Shown here: one piece after another, positions 1 to 9,211 of the stretch
Numbering within the stretch: the stretch's first letter is position 1
Layout: the number at the start of each line of letters is the position of its first letter
NCBI GenBank assembly: GCA_002509665.1
Contig: DADN01000259.1
Location: 1 to 10,285 of the forward strand
Direction of reading: 5' to 3'
DNA: 10,285 nt
DNA from: Methanobacterium sp. UBA8
Lineage (GTDB): Archaea > Methanobacteriota > Methanobacteria > Methanobacteriales > Methanobacteriaceae
Notes under the pieces: generated by a model
The model's database searches: none
Seen by the model: only the letters and a program-made list of their open reading frames with translations
What the model was told of the DNA's origin: nothing
Translations under genes and position numbers: made by a program

Positions 1-728
1 TGAAATAAATTAGTTACAATATTAGAAATATAACTACCAAAGTCAATTTTATCAAGATTTTTGGACTGATAAAGTTTCTCATGAACCATTGAAATAGATT
101 TAACCCTGTTTTGACTTTCTTTAAAAAATTCAATTGATTGTTCATCTTTAATATAAGGAATCTGGAGATTAAGAAGACTGCTTATTATCTGTAAATTATT
201 TTTAACACGGTGATGAATTTCCCGCAGGAGCAGTTCCTTCTCCTGAAGGGTCGCTGAAAGTTCACTGGTCCTCTCCTGAACTTTAATTTCCAGCTCATCA
301 TGCGCGCTTCTTAAATACTGTTCAGCTTTTTTCTGCTCTGTAATATCTGTCGTCAGTGTAACATACAAATTTTTAGCAGGCGAAAATGCTGAAAAAGAAA
401 AATAACTATCTATAGTTGGAGAATAAGTTTCATACTTCTTAATTTCTCCAGTAGAAACTATTTCATTCACTTCATTTATCAAAGAGGAGACAGCATTAGA
501 TCCATAGAGTTTGGTAATGCTTTTACCTCTGAAATTTTTATTAATGAACACTCTACTAGTTGAAGAAGCAGGATTAGCATATTTAATGATTAAATCAACT
601 ACATTTCCGCTTCTATCATACACTATCCTGTAAACAGTTATGCCTTCCTGCATATTTTCAAATATTGTATAATAATCTTCACTGGTCAGTGAAAATATAT
701 CTAAGCCCGTATTTTTCATAAAAATCAT
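1..728 (-). CDS. PAS sensor histidine kinase, HisKA_2 class (HK1), 3' end outside window
   Basis: This frame is open from an ATG at 728 (alternative in-frame ATG at 719) to the window edge, giving 242 codons with no stop. Residues about 16-132 form a PAS domain that starts with [11 protein letters not shown] and ends with the usual DITEQKKAE exit. A coiled linker follows at about 135-165 ([16 protein letters not shown]). Residues about 165-235 are a HisKA_2 dimerisation domain with the motif [11 protein letters not shown]; the likely phospho-acceptor is the second histidine, residue 173. The ATPase domain must lie beyond position 1. No membrane segment is visible, so the protein is probably a cytosolic sensor kinase. 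Its phosphotransfer domain class differs from that of the two kinases upstream, yet its PAS domain and linker resemble the N-terminal PAS and central linker of HK2. No strong ribosome binding site precedes either ATG, so the exact start is uncertain. The signal sensed cannot be read from the sequence. Confidence 0.88.
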   Translation of the reverse strand, partial: MIFMKNTGLDIFSLTSEDYYTIFENMQEGITVYRIVYDRSGNVVDLIIKYANPASSTSRVFINKNFRGKSITKLYGSNAVSSLINEVNEIVSTGEIKKYETYSPTIDSYFSFSAFSPAKNLYVTLTTDITEQKKAEQYLRSAHDELEIKVQERTSELSATLQEKELLLREIHHRVKNNLQIISSLLNLQIPYIKDEQSIEFFKESQNRVKSISMVHEKLYQSKNLDKIDFGSYISNIVTNLF

Positions 729-773
729 TCTAAATTATTCACATTATTTTCTAAATATGTATTAGAAGAAGGG

Positions 774-781
774 TATAAAAA
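774..781 (-). promoter_or_regulatory. Putative TATA box of the HisKA_2 kinase HK1
   Basis: On the minus strand an A-rich stretch (AAAGAAAA, BRE-like) is followed by TTTTTATA, centred about 50 nt before the ATG at 728. An archaeal start about 25 nt downstream would leave a leader of roughly 20-25 nt. The T-run could equally help end the transcript of the kinase gene upstream, which stops at 884. This is inference from spacing and composition in a very AT-rich gap. Confidence 0.35.
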
Positions 782-883
782 AAGTTTTCTTTAAGAAGTT
801 TAGATAAATGAAATATTCAACACAAATTTAAAAATATCACACATACTATTTAAAATTAATTTCAAATTCATAAAGTAAATATA

Positions 884-3800
884 TTAAAAATAAGATATTT
901 TCGCCAGTCTCATCGGTAAAGTAAAGTAAAAAGTAGATCCTTTACCCAATTCAGATTCAACCCAAATCCTGCCCCCATGCCTCTCAATAATTCTTTTACT
1001 GATTGCAAGGCCTATTCCCGCCCCTTTATACTCATCCATAGTGTGCAATCTTTTGAATACTTCAAATATTTTACCCTTATATTGAGGTTCTAATCCAATC
1101 CCATTATCTGAAACTGAAAATATAAATTCTCCTCTTTTTTCGTCTTTTCTTGCAGATACATAGATTTGAGGGGTAACATCTTTCTTTTTAAATTTAATGG
1201 CATTGGACACCATATTCTGGAACAGCTGGATCAACTGGTTCCTATCAGCAATAACTGTTGGAAGTTTATCATAATCGATTTTAGCCTCACTTTCCATAAT
1301 TGCAGCGTGTAAATTAGATAAAACCGTTATTAGTACCTCTTCAGTATCTGTAAAATTAAATTCGCCTCCCCTTGTACCTATCCTCGAATAATCAAGCAAA
1401 CCCTGGATCATTTCTTTCATTCGTGTTGCAGCATCAATTATAAATTCAATAAACTCATCGGCATCAGTATCCATTTTATTTTTATAACGCCGTTCTAAAA
1501 GCTGAGTAAAGCTTGCAATTGTTCTAAGCGGCTCCTGTAAATCATGGGAAGTAATATAAGCAAATTGTTGTAATTCCTCATTGGAACGTTTCAATTCATG
1601 TATTGTTTCTTTTAATTTTTCTTCGGATTTTTTACGCTCACTTATATCTCTGGCCATTCCCAGAACTAACTTTTGGCCTCTTATTTCTAGTGGATACCCA
1701 GTTATCTCAACCGGTACTTTTTTACCGTCTTTTCTAGTGAGAACAAATTCTTCTGGACCAGTAGCATGACCTTTAATGTTCCTACTCAATAAATCAAATG
1801 CTTTAATTATTTGTTCTCCTGTAATTAGACCTAACTCCACAAGATTTTTATCTATAATCTCCTCCTTTTTAAAATTTATAAGCCTTTCAGCAGCTTTATT
1901 ACCACCTAAAAATTTTCCTTCCATGTCAGTGAGGAAATATGGATCAGGAGCATATTCAAATAATATTTTAAACCTTTCCTCACTTTCTTTAAGCGCTTCT
2001 TCCGCATTTTTACGCTCAGTAATGTCTTCACATACAACGTAAACTATTATATTCCCATCAGGGCACTTAACAGCATGTAAAATCTCTTTTACCCACATCA
2101 AATTGCCATTTCTGTGGGTTTTACGGATTTCCCAGTGAAATACTTTTCCATAATTTTTTATACTGTATTCCAAATTGCGTGCTGCATATTTCCGGTCTTT
2201 CTCGTAGAATACCAGTGATATCAAGGATTTACCAATTAATTCATGGATAGTGTAACCAAGTCGTTCAGCTCCAAAAGGGTTCACAGATAGTATAGTACCT
2301 TCAGTATCCACTGTAAAATACATAGAAGGGTTATCATCATATAAAGCACGGTAACGTTTCTCACTTGCTTTTAATGCCTTTTTTGCCCTTTTACGATCTT
2401 CTATCTCCTGTTTCAATTGCCTATTAGACTCTTTAAGTTCTTTTGTACGTTCCTGAACTTTAAGCTCCAAAGTATCATGTGCCTCTTTTAATTCTTCTTG
2501 AGCTTTTTTTTGCTGCGTTATATCTGCTGCAACTGCAAGTACAGATTTTACATTTCTATTTTCATCGAATTCGGGAATAATCCTAAATTCGTAATATTTT
2601 AGCCCTTTAGGGCCCTGTATTGTAAATTCCAGATTTTCAGGCTTTCCAGTTTCAAAAATTCTTTTTAAGACAGATTCAATGATATTTGATAACTTTCCAG
2701 GTATTCCAATCTCTGCAGGAGTTTTACCAATATAATTTTCCTGCGGTAATCCCATCATTTCAGCACCTGCAGGATTGATGAAAACATGCCTTAAATTCTG
2801 ATCATATCGAGTTATACCCAACGGTGAATTTTCAATCAGGGTTTTAAATTCTTCTCTACTGTTTTCCAGGGCATTTTCAATTTTTTTACGGTCAGTAATA
2901 TCTAAAAATGACGCTATACTCATTTTAGAGCCAGGAATCATAGATACAGTAACAAGAACATTTCTAATATTTCCATCTTTACGGGTAGCATGAAATTCAT
3001 ATTCTTTTGGGGCAGATTCTGGATTCTCCCTACGAATTTGATGGTACATTTTCATTCGTTTTATGTCATCATCACTGGCTACAAACTCTGCCCATTTCTT
3101 TTTACCCTCTACTTCTTCCTTTAAAAAGCCGAAAGTTTTCTCAACTTCCCCATTTATCAAAGATATGGTCATATCCTCTTCAATAAGCATAAAAGCAATT
3201 CCAGTATTTTCAAAAATAGTACGATACCTGGCTTCTGACTCCTTCAAAGCCCTTTCAATATTTTTACGATCTGTATTATCTAAAAATGATGCTATAGTCT
3301 TTTTTGTACCTGGAATCATAGAAATTGTGATGATTATGTCTTTAATAATACCTCCTTTAGTAACAGCTTGAAATTCATATTTTTTGGGCGCGGCAGAAGG
3401 ATCAGATCTCCGAAGCCTGTGATATTCCTCCATTTTATTTAAATCATCCTTTTTAGCTATAAATTCAGTCCATCTTCTTTTTCCTTCTATTTCATCCTTA
3501 GAATATCCCATAATTTTTTCAGCTTCATTATTCATCAAAGATATTGTTGTATCCTCCTCCATCACTGCAAAAGCAATTCCTGTATTTTCAAAAATAGTAC
3601 GATATTTAGATTCAGATTCCATTAATGCATTTTCATCAGTTTTACGTTTTGTAATATCTTTAGATATACCAAAAAGGCCCGCTACATTCCCATTATGATC
3701 TCTGTAAACTCCTTTAGTCGATAAATAAATTGTTTTTTTACCACCTGAAATGGTAAATTCATCGTAGGTTTTTGTTTGTTCAGTTTTGATAACTTCCATA

Positions 3801-4792
3801 TCATCTTTAATAATAGTTTCAGCAGTTTCAGGTGAAAATAATGCCCGATCATCATTACCAAGGATTTCTTCTACAGATTTATCAACTAATTTAGCTCCTG
3901 CAGAGTTAATCATCAAATAATTGCCATTTAAATCTTTTAAAAATACAGCATCAGTGGTATTTTCAATGATTGAATTAAAAATATTGTAACTATTCTCTAA
4001 TTCTTTTTCAACCTTTTTACTTTCTGTAATATCAGTGTTAATTTCCATAAAATTTACTGGTTTATTATTTTCATCCTTTTGCAGCGCCCACCTGCTTGAA
4101 ACCAGGATCTTTTCACCACTGCGCTTTGTATGAATTAATTCACCTTCCCAGTATCCATCTTTAAGGAATTTTTCACATGTTTCTTTTAGTGAATCTGGAA
4201 ATTCAGTTTTAAGTAAATCATAAGTAACTTTCCCTAAAACCTCTTCTTCACGCCATCCATACCTTTTTTCAGCTCCGCGATTCCAGAAAGTAATTTTATC
4301 ATCCATATCACGGACTATGATTGCATCATGAGTAAGATTAAGCAAATCAGCCTGTTTCTTTAACTGCAGTTCAGTTCCTTTTTTTCGTGTAATATCCACA
4401 TCTATAGTTACACACAGATTTTTATGTGGAGAAAAAGCAGTTATTAAATAATATTTATTAAACTGTTTAAAATGAAATTCATACTGCATGCTTTTTCCGG
4501 TTAAAATCACATCTTCAGCCATTTTCAAATAAGATGAAATATTATCAATTCCACACAGTTCAATTAATGTTTTATCAATAATTTCCTCACGAGATCCAAA
4601 TTTATTAAATATAGAGGAAAGATTTAGGTATATAAAACGTAAATCCGAAATTTTATCTTCCTTGTTTAATATTACTTCAAAAATAGAAACTCCTTCACCC
4701 ATATTTTCAAATATATTACAGTAACCATTAGTTAAATTACATATAGGCAGTTCAAATATCCTATTTTCTTTTTTTTGTTCTTTGTCTCCCAT
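884..4792 (-). CDS. Large soluble sensor histidine kinase with eight PAS domains (HK2)
   Basis: This 1302-residue protein carries PAS-like units at about 20-138, 145-260, 267-385, 395-512, 521-638, 646-765, 812-930 and 936-1055. Most end in the typical DIT-x-RK exit. A charged coiled coil at about 765-812 separates units six and seven. The kinase core follows: HisKA at about 1068-1140 with SHDLQEP (His1083 as predicted phospho-acceptor), then a HATPase domain with an N-box (Asn1193/Asn1197), DNGIG at 1229-1233 and the GAGIGL lid motif at 1257-1262. All residues needed for autophosphorylation appear intact. No transmembrane segment or signal peptide is seen, so it should act in the cytosol. 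The ATG at 4792 is supported by AAAGGAAG six bases upstream. Units four and five are a tandem duplication. No receiver domain is attached and no response regulator lies nearby. The ligands are unknown; no obvious LOV cysteine or haem motif was found. Confidence 0.95.
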   Translation of the reverse strand: MGDKEQKKENRIFELPICNLTNGYCNIFENMGEGVSIFEVILNKEDKISDLRFIYLNLSSIFNKFGSREEIIDKTLIELCGIDNISSYLKMAEDVILTGKSMQYEFHFKQFNKYYLITAFSPHKNLCVTIDVDITRKKGTELQLKKQADLLNLTHDAIIVRDMDDKITFWNRGAEKRYGWREEEVLGKVTYDLLKTEFPDSLKETCEKFLKDGYWEGELIHTKRSGEKILVSSRWALQKDENNKPVNFMEINTDITESKKVEKELENSYNIFNSIIENTTDAVFLKDLNGNYLMINSAGAKLVDKSVEEILGNDDRALFSPETAETIIKDDMEVIKTEQTKTYDEFTISGGKKTIYLSTKGVYRDHNGNVAGLFGISKDITKRKTDENALMESESKYRTIFENTGIAFAVMEEDTTISLMNNEAEKIMGYSKDEIEGKRRWTEFIAKKDDLNKMEEYHRLRRSDPSAAPKKYEFQAVTKGGIIKDIIITISMIPGTKKTIASFLDNTDRKNIERALKESEARYRTIFENTGIAFMLIEEDMTISLINGEVEKTFGFLKEEVEGKKKWAEFVASDDDIKRMKMYHQIRRENPESAPKEYEFHATRKDGNIRNVLVTVSMIPGSKMSIASFLDITDRKKIENALENSREEFKTLIENSPLGITRYDQNLRHVFINPAGAEMMGLPQENYIGKTPAEIGIPGKLSNIIESVLKRIFETGKPENLEFTIQGPKGLKYYEFRIIPEFDENRNVKSVLAVAADITQQKKAQEELKEAHDTLELKVQERTKELKESNRQLKQEIEDRKRAKKALKASEKRYRALYDDNPSMYFTVDTEGTILSVNPFGAERLGYTIHELIGKSLISLVFYEKDRKYAARNLEYSIKNYGKVFHWEIRKTHRNGNLMWVKEILHAVKCPDGNIIVYVVCEDITERKNAEEALKESEERFKILFEYAPDPYFLTDMEGKFLGGNKAAERLINFKKEEIIDKNLVELGLITGEQIIKAFDLLSRNIKGHATGPEEFVLTRKDGKKVPVEITGYPLEIRGQKLVLGMARDISERKKSEEKLKETIHELKRSNEELQQFAYITSHDLQEPLRTIASFTQLLERRYKNKMDTDADEFIEFIIDAATRMKEMIQGLLDYSRIGTRGGEFNFTDTEEVLITVLSNLHAAIMESEAKIDYDKLPTVIADRNQLIQLFQNMVSNAIKFKKKDVTPQIYVSARKDEKRGEFIFSVSDNGIGLEPQYKGKIFEVFKRLHTMDEYKGAGIGLAISKRIIERHGGRIWVESELGKGSTFYFTLPMRLAKISYF
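2855..3610 (-). repeat. Tandem in-frame duplication of a PAS unit within HK2 (378-bp period)
   Basis: Residues 395-520 and 521-646 of HK2 align without gaps over 126 residues. A hand count gives about 73 identities (about 58%). Shared signatures include [12 protein letters not shown], EEDxTISL, the YHxxRR block, APKxYEF, SMIPG and IASFLD. At DNA level, 3191-3226 and 3569-3604 match at 35 of 36 bases and lie exactly 378 bp apart, which is 126 codons. A third, more diverged copy of the same PAS type is residues about 154-279 of HK3 (about 6244-6621). The duplication is old enough for protein divergence but the phase is preserved. Confidence 0.9.
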
Positions 4793-4884
4793 AAAATGCT
4801 TCCTTTACTTTTAAAATTCAAGATAGAAGCCCATAAAGATCGATTATTCCAGATATCAGTATTATTACTTTATTTAGTTAATTT

Positions 4885-4892
4885 ATTATAAA
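4885..4892 (-). promoter_or_regulatory. Putative TATA box of the eight-PAS kinase HK2
   Basis: The minus strand reads TTTATAAT here, about 95 nt before the ATG at 4792. It would place transcription start near 4862 and leave a leader of about 70 nt carrying the AAAGGAAG ribosome binding site at 4799-4806. Several other AT-rich octamers in the gap could serve, so this is a low-confidence choice. Confidence 0.3.
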
Positions 4893-4939
4893 TATTTATT
4901 TTAAAATTAAGAATTATTCTCTATTGTAGTTTAAGCTTT

Positions 4940-4948
4940 AAAAAAAAA
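4940..4948 (-). terminator. T9 run, probable transcription terminator of HK3
   Basis: Nine consecutive T residues on the minus strand, about 140 nt after the HK3 stop codon and upstream of the HK2 promoter candidate. Archaeal RNA polymerase ends transcription at T-runs without needing a hairpin, and none is visible here. This supports separate transcription of HK3 and HK2. Confidence 0.45.
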
Positions 4949-5088
4949 TAGATTATTAAAAATTCAAGATTTAAAATTCTAAAGACATAAGAAATTATTA
5001 ATTTTACACATTCACAACTGCGTATCACATATAAAATCACGTTTAATCAAGTATTTTTTACCTACAGATTTTAATTTAAAACAGATAT

Positions 5089-7080
5089 CTACTGTTTCAC
5101 ATTGTTAATTGGTAAAGTGAAATAGAAAGTCGATCCAATATCTGGCTCTGATTCAACCCATATTCGCCCACCATGGCGTTCCACGATCCTTTTAACCACG
5201 GATAATCCAATACCTGTTCCTTTATACGATTCTATCGTATGTAACCTTTGAAATATTACAAAGATACGCTCCATATACTGCTCTTCAATTCCAATACCAT
5301 TATCAGCAATAGAAAACATGTATTCTTCTTTATTTTCGTGTACTGAAATATCAATTATAGGAGAAATGTCCTGTTTTCTAAATTTAATGGCGTTTCCAAC
5401 CAGATTTTGAAAAACTCTTCTAAGCTGATCATAATCTCCCATTACAGTAGGAAGAGTATTATGCTTAATTACAGCTTCATTTTCCTCAATTAAAGATCTC
5501 AGGTTTTCAATTACTTGATTTAAAATCAGATCTAAATTAACTGGTTGAAAACCGCTCTGATCTGTTTTAACCCGCGAATACTCAAGAAGACCTTCAATTT
5601 GATTCTTCATTCTAAAAGATGCATCAACAACATAATCCATGAATTCATCTGCATCATCATCAAATTTTCCCCGATAACGTCGCTCTAAAAGTTGAGTAAA
5701 ACTTGCAACAGTTCTAAGGGGTTCCTGGAGATCATGAGAAGCCACATAGGCAAATCTTTCCAATTCTTCATTGGAACGCTTCAAATCTTTAACAAGTTTT
5801 TCAAGTTCTTCCTCATGCTGTTTACGTTCAGTAACGTCACGAGAAACTGCAAGAGCTACGCGTTTCCCTTTTAACTTGAAAACATGATTAACGACTTCTA
5901 CAGGTATTCTTTTGCCCGTTTTAGTTATATGGACTATTTCAAATCTTACACAGTCATTTTCAATTAGTTTAACAGCATTTTCTGGAATTTCCATTAATTT
6001 TTCAGGGGCAACTATATCTGCAGGAGTCATATTCCTGAATTCTTCCCGGGTATAACCTAATCTTTGACTTGCAACATTATTTACCTCAATAAAGTTACCA
6101 GGGATCCCTTTTTCATTTAATTCCACCAGGGTAATCATATCATCTGCCCTATTGAACAATTCACGGAACTTTTCTTCACTCTCAGCCAATGCTCTGTTAA
6201 CTTCCTCAAGTTCTTCTGTTCTTTTTTCTACAAGTTCTTCAAGATGAGTCCTGTATTCCTCTAATTCCAATTCATCTTTTTTAAGTCCTGTAATATCCAT
6301 AAATGATACTATACTTTTATTTTTTTCTGAAATAAGCCCAATGGTTAAATAAACATCTCTTATTTCCCTATTTTTGTTTATTAAATGAGCTTCATACCTT
6401 TTTGGAGCGCTGTCTTTATTTATCCTTCTTAAACTATGATATTTCATCATTCTGCCAATATCTTCTGTAGCTATCATCTCAGTCCATTTAGTACCTTCTA
6501 TTTCTTCTTTTAGATAACCTGAGACCTTTTCAAATTCACTATTTACCATGGATATAGTCATATCTTCCTCAACTATCATGGTGGGGTTTATTGTATTTTC
6601 GAAAATAGTCCGGTATTTCTCCTCACTTTCTTTTAAATCATGTTCTAATTTCTTTCTTTCGCTAATATCATGAAAATAAACAGATGCACCGTCTTCAAAA
6701 GGATGAATATGCATTTCAAACCACTTTTTTGAAATAGGAGAATAAGCCTCAAATTTTATATGTTTCTTTTCCTGTTGGGCCCTGCAAAAATTATCCCAAA
6801 TTGGCTTGTTTGGAGGAAATTCATTCCAAAAAACTTTTCCAATTAATTCTTCCTTTTTTTTACCAAACTCGATCTCTGCATTATGATTTAAATCTAAGAT
6901 ATGCCATTTGTTATCCATTTCAAAATAAGATTCCATGATATTTTCAAGAATCTGTTTAATTCTTCTTTTAGATTCTTTTTCAGTTGTTATATAATACCTA
7001 AATTCATTAACTAAAGTCTCATTAACTTCTTCAAGCTTTTCAACTTCTTTAAGTAAATCCTTTTCTTTAATTTCCACCAC
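5089..7080 (-). CDS. Soluble sensor histidine kinase with three PAS domains (HK3), GTG start
   Basis: This 663-residue protein opens with a charged coiled coil (about 1-40). PAS units follow at about 42-145 (ending HDISERKKLE), 152-268 (the YRTIFENT type shared with HK2) and 300-420 (ending DVTERK). A coiled coil at about 270-300 separates units two and three. HisKA at about 435-505 has SHDLQEP with His449 as predicted phospho-acceptor. The HATPase domain has N-box Asn559/Asn563, DNGIG at 593-597 and GTGIGL at 621-626. The core is closely similar to that of HK2 ([19 protein letters not shown] against [19 protein letters not shown]), so the two are recent paralogues. No membrane segment is seen. 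The start is GTG at 7080 or the next codon, GTG at 7077; no in-frame ATG occurs until residue 49, and a stop lies just upstream at 7111-7113. It sits 104 bp after the decarboxylase gene. The signal and the response regulator partner are unknown. Confidence 0.94.
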   Translation of the reverse strand: MVEIKEKDLLKEVEKLEEVNETLVNEFRYYITTEKESKRRIKQILENIMESYFEMDNKWHILDLNHNAEIEFGKKKEELIGKVFWNEFPPNKPIWDNFCRAQQEKKHIKFEAYSPISKKWFEMHIHPFEDGASVYFHDISERKKLEHDLKESEEKYRTIFENTINPTMIVEEDMTISMVNSEFEKVSGYLKEEIEGTKWTEMIATEDIGRMMKYHSLRRINKDSAPKRYEAHLINKNREIRDVYLTIGLISEKNKSIVSFMDITGLKKDELELEEYRTHLEELVEKRTEELEEVNRALAESEEKFRELFNRADDMITLVELNEKGIPGNFIEVNNVASQRLGYTREEFRNMTPADIVAPEKLMEIPENAVKLIENDCVRFEIVHITKTGKRIPVEVVNHVFKLKGKRVALAVSRDVTERKQHEEELEKLVKDLKRSNEELERFAYVASHDLQEPLRTVASFTQLLERRYRGKFDDDADEFMDYVVDASFRMKNQIEGLLEYSRVKTDQSGFQPVNLDLILNQVIENLRSLIEENEAVIKHNTLPTVMGDYDQLRRVFQNLVGNAIKFRKQDISPIIDISVHENKEEYMFSIADNGIGIEEQYMERIFVIFQRLHTIESYKGTGIGLSVVKRIVERHGGRIWVESEPDIGSTFYFTLPINNVKQ

Positions 7081-7099
7081 GCCATATTTTATTATACAG

Positions 7100-7107
7100 T
7101 TATATAC
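7100..7107 (-). promoter_or_regulatory. TATA box of HK3 placed for a leaderless transcript
   Basis: The minus strand reads GTATATAA preceded by purine-rich AGAGA, a good archaeal BRE/TATA pair. Its centre lies about 24-26 nt from the tandem GTG codons at 7080 and 7077. The expected transcription start therefore falls on or next to the start codon, and no Shine-Dalgarno sequence precedes it. This is inference from spacing only. Confidence 0.45.
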
Positions 7108-7184
7108 TCTCTAAAATTCATTAAGCTGGATTTATTTTTGCTAATCAATTTAGTCTCCAAGTTTAACCGTTATAAAGAATTATA

Positions 7185-8873
7185 TCAATGCATGGGCGGG
7201 CGTTGATTTGTAATACCAACCTTAGTTCCCCATTCCAGAAGTTCACGGCTGCAGTCTTCATGTTCAATTTGACATTCTATTAATACAGAGCCACCTTTAT
7301 GGGCTTTAGCTTTTTCAATGGCTTCAGCAAGTTCACCGCCAGTACTGGCATTTAATCCTAATCCATTGCCGTCATCAGCATTTAATACATCAATCAATCC
7401 AGCATAATTCCAATTTTTGAAGTAATTGTATGGGCCCTCATGAATTTCAGATTCAACAACGTAGCCATGGTTATTAACTATAAAAAGAATCACATTGTCA
7501 AGTTCATAGCGGATCATATTAGCAACTTCCTGTGCAGTAAACTGGAATGAACCATCTCCAATTAAAGACAACACCTGTTGATCTGGCTCAACTGCTAAAG
7601 CATAACCAAATGTAGACGGCACGGACCATCCAATGGACCCCCACTGCATTTCAATTTCAAAGTTTGCCTTTTCTGGTAGCTCCATGAATATTCCGTTGAA
7701 CCATGAATCCCCGCTTTCAACAAATAATGTTGTTTTTGGGCTGAGCAAATCCTGGATTTGCCTTATCATTTCCATACGTGTCAGAGGTTCCTTGGGATTA
7801 GCAGTTTTAATTGGTTTTTGATCACGGCGAGTTTTATTAAATTTTATCAGTGAAAAATCGTTTTTCTTAACCTGTTTAGCAAGAGAAAGAAGAAAATCAG
7901 CTAAATTTAACCCATTATAATCAGAATTAGGAGAACGTACCCTATTTGGCTCAATATTTATCGTTTTTCCATCAGGTGGCTGTGCAGTCCACCCCACAGT
8001 GGAGTAATCAGTGTATACTGCACCTGCAGCAATTATCAAATCTGCCCAGTCTACAATCTCTTCGCAGCCAGGGCTGCTTACTGAACCCCAGTAAATACCA
8101 ATGAATTGAGGATGGTTTTCAGGAAAAAAGCTTTTTGCACTTGGTTGAACTGCAACTGCACAACCCAACGCTTCTGCCAGTTCCCTAAATGCATCAATTG
8201 CACCATATGATCTTAAGTTTGGTCCTGCAAGGAGAATAGGTTTATTTGCATTATTTATTGCATCAGCGGCGGAATTAACTGCGGATTCAAGTACATTTGG
8301 ATCACTGACAGGAGGTTTAAATAGTGTTTCAAAAGGCGTTGGATCAGAGCACTGGACATCTGCTATATTACATGGAATTTCAATATATCCAGGTAAACGG
8401 CTGCTTAATGCATTTAGTATGACTCTATCTATTAAATAAGGGGCGTCCTTTTCATGAGTAATTTGTACTGCATCACATGTCACTTTACTGATCATTTCAC
8501 ACTGGTAATCCAAATTTTGAATACCTAAACTATGATGTGGGATATGACCTGCATTTGGATCATTTGTATTGTAACTTCCCGAAACAAATATTACAGGTAA
8601 ACGCTCAGCATAAGCACCTGCAATACCATTAATAGCAGAAAATGCGCCAACGTTGAAGGTAGTAACCACTGCACCTGCACCTTTTGCCCTTGCATATCCT
8701 TCAGCGGCATAAGCTGCATCCAACTCGTTACAACAACCTACCTGTTCTAAATTTCTATTTTTTAGAAGTTCATCCAGCAGAACAAGATTGAAATCACCAG
8801 GGACAATAAAATTATGTTCAATTCCCATTTGCTCAAAACGTTTTGCAAGATAGCTTCCTACTGTATATCCCAT
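7185..8873 (-). CDS. pdc: Thiamine-diphosphate pyruvate (2-keto acid) decarboxylase
   Basis: This 562-residue protein follows the layout of Zymomonas and plant pyruvate decarboxylase, which converts pyruvate to acetaldehyde and CO2 using thiamine diphosphate and Mg2+. The N-terminal Pyr domain (about 1-180) has VPGDFN with Asp27, CCNELD with Glu50, and GHIPHH with His113/His114, all at the same numbers as recalled for the Zymomonas enzyme. The PP domain (about 360-562) has GDSWFN at 388-393, MQWGSIGWSVP at 409-419, the cofactor motif GDGSF (Asp440) to NNHG (Asn468, Gly470), and YVVESEIHEGPYN with catalytic-type Glu474 (Glu473 in Zymomonas; one inserted residue). IHEGPYN-x3-KNWNY is typical of true pyruvate decarboxylases rather than indolepyruvate enzymes. 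The ATG at 8873 is favoured over a TTG at 8924 by its ribosome binding site and by the conserved numbering. Sampled lines are 42-50% GC against about 33% in a kinase line, hinting at transfer. No alcohol dehydrogenase is adjacent. Activity on other short 2-keto acids cannot be excluded. Confidence 0.92.
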   Translation of the reverse strand: MGYTVGSYLAKRFEQMGIEHNFIVPGDFNLVLLDELLKNRNLEQVGCCNELDAAYAAEGYARAKGAGAVVTTFNVGAFSAINGIAGAYAERLPVIFVSGSYNTNDPNAGHIPHHSLGIQNLDYQCEMISKVTCDAVQITHEKDAPYLIDRVILNALSSRLPGYIEIPCNIADVQCSDPTPFETLFKPPVSDPNVLESAVNSAADAINNANKPILLAGPNLRSYGAIDAFRELAEALGCAVAVQPSAKSFFPENHPQFIGIYWGSVSSPGCEEIVDWADLIIAAGAVYTDYSTVGWTAQPPDGKTINIEPNRVRSPNSDYNGLNLADFLLSLAKQVKKNDFSLIKFNKTRRDQKPIKTANPKEPLTRMEMIRQIQDLLSPKTTLFVESGDSWFNGIFMELPEKANFEIEMQWGSIGWSVPSTFGYALAVEPDQQVLSLIGDGSFQFTAQEVANMIRYELDNVILFIVNNHGYVVESEIHEGPYNYFKNWNYAGLIDVLNADDGNGLGLNASTGGELAEAIEKAKAHKGGSVLIECQIEHEDCSRELLEWGTKVGITNQRPPMH

Positions 8874-8879
8874 TTTATA

Positions 8880-8887
8880 AACTCCTT
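8880..8887 (-). promoter_or_regulatory. Ribosome binding site that sets the decarboxylase start
   Basis: The minus strand reads AAGGAGTT six bases before the ATG at 8873, a strong Shine-Dalgarno match. It argues against the longer frame beginning with TTG at 8924, whose extra 17 residues (rich in Ile and Lys) lack counterparts in pyruvate decarboxylases. Confidence 0.8.
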
Positions 8888-8938
8888 CAATAACTAAACT
8901 TTTAATTATAATATTGGTTTTCAAAATAATAATATTTT

Positions 8939-8946
8939 TATATTAA
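8939..8946 (-). promoter_or_regulatory. Putative TATA box of the decarboxylase gene
   Basis: The minus strand reads TTAATATA, centred about 69 nt before the ATG at 8873. Transcription would begin near 8916 and leave a leader of about 40 nt that includes the ribosome binding site. If so, the TTG at 8924 would fall upstream of the transcript. The region is almost pure A/T, so the exact box is uncertain. Confidence 0.35.
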
Positions 8947-9198
8947 AAATTATTAAAATTAAAAATAGTGCTTAAATAAGCTTTTAACCACATAAAATAA
9001 GATCAAACAATATTCTTCCTCTCACACACCACATATACCAAAAAACGTGAAAACTGCGTTAATTGAATATTAAAAGTAACCATTGAAATATCAGTTGAGG
9101 TAATGTCCAACCATATTTTTTGAAAGTGCAAATACCCTACTATACTTCTTTTTCAGTTTTTATTTCATTATTAAAAGTGAAGGCTCAGATTCGCTTAT

Positions 9199-9211
9199 AA
9201 AAATTAAAAAA
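9199..9211 (-). terminator. T-run terminator of the TPR gene
   Basis: Starting 13 nt after the TAG stop of the TPR gene, the minus strand has TTTTTT, AA, then TTTTT, with no hairpin. It lies inside ATCATTTTTTAAT, a 13-mer that also follows the hydrolase gene. Confidence 0.55.

Larger units (their letters stand above)
4793..5088. other. Intergenic gap between HK3 and HK2 with terminator and promoter candidates
   Basis: This 296-bp AT-rich stretch lies between the stop of HK3 (5089) and the ATG of HK2 (4792). It holds a nine-base T-run on the minus strand at 4940-4948 and a TATA-like box at 4885-4892, in the order expected for ending one transcript and starting the next. The 12-mer AAAATTCAAGAT occurs twice on the plus strand (4813-4824 and 4959-4970), which may be chance at this composition. 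No open frame of note or structural RNA was seen. Confidence 0.6.

Noticed and set aside
3063..3371. 102-codon open frame on the plus strand inside HK2
   Set aside because: It lies fully antisense to a well-supported PAS coding region, has serine/phenylalanine/isoleucine-rich shadow composition and no recognisable domain. The other plus-strand frames within the kinases, decarboxylase and hydrolase fail for the same reasons.
2855..3610. Repeated DNA as a CRISPR array or insertion element
   Set aside because: The repeat is two in-frame 378-bp PAS-coding units without spacers, terminal inverted repeats or a transposase.
4813..4970. Direct repeat AAAATTCAAGAT (4813-4824 and 4959-4970) as an operator or mobile-element end
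   Set aside because: Only two 12-bp copies in a very AT-rich gap, with no dyad symmetry and no associated gene. Chance or minor slippage is sufficient.
7083..7085. ATG at 7085 as the start of HK3
   Set aside because: It is out of frame with the kinase and leads into a different short reading frame, so it cannot start this protein.
8874..8924. Longer decarboxylase reading frame starting at TTG 8924 (17 extra residues)
   Set aside because: The start codon is TTG with no ribosome binding site, the extra residues have no family counterpart, and AAGGAGTT sits correctly before the ATG at 8873. Catalytic residue numbering matches the family from 8873.
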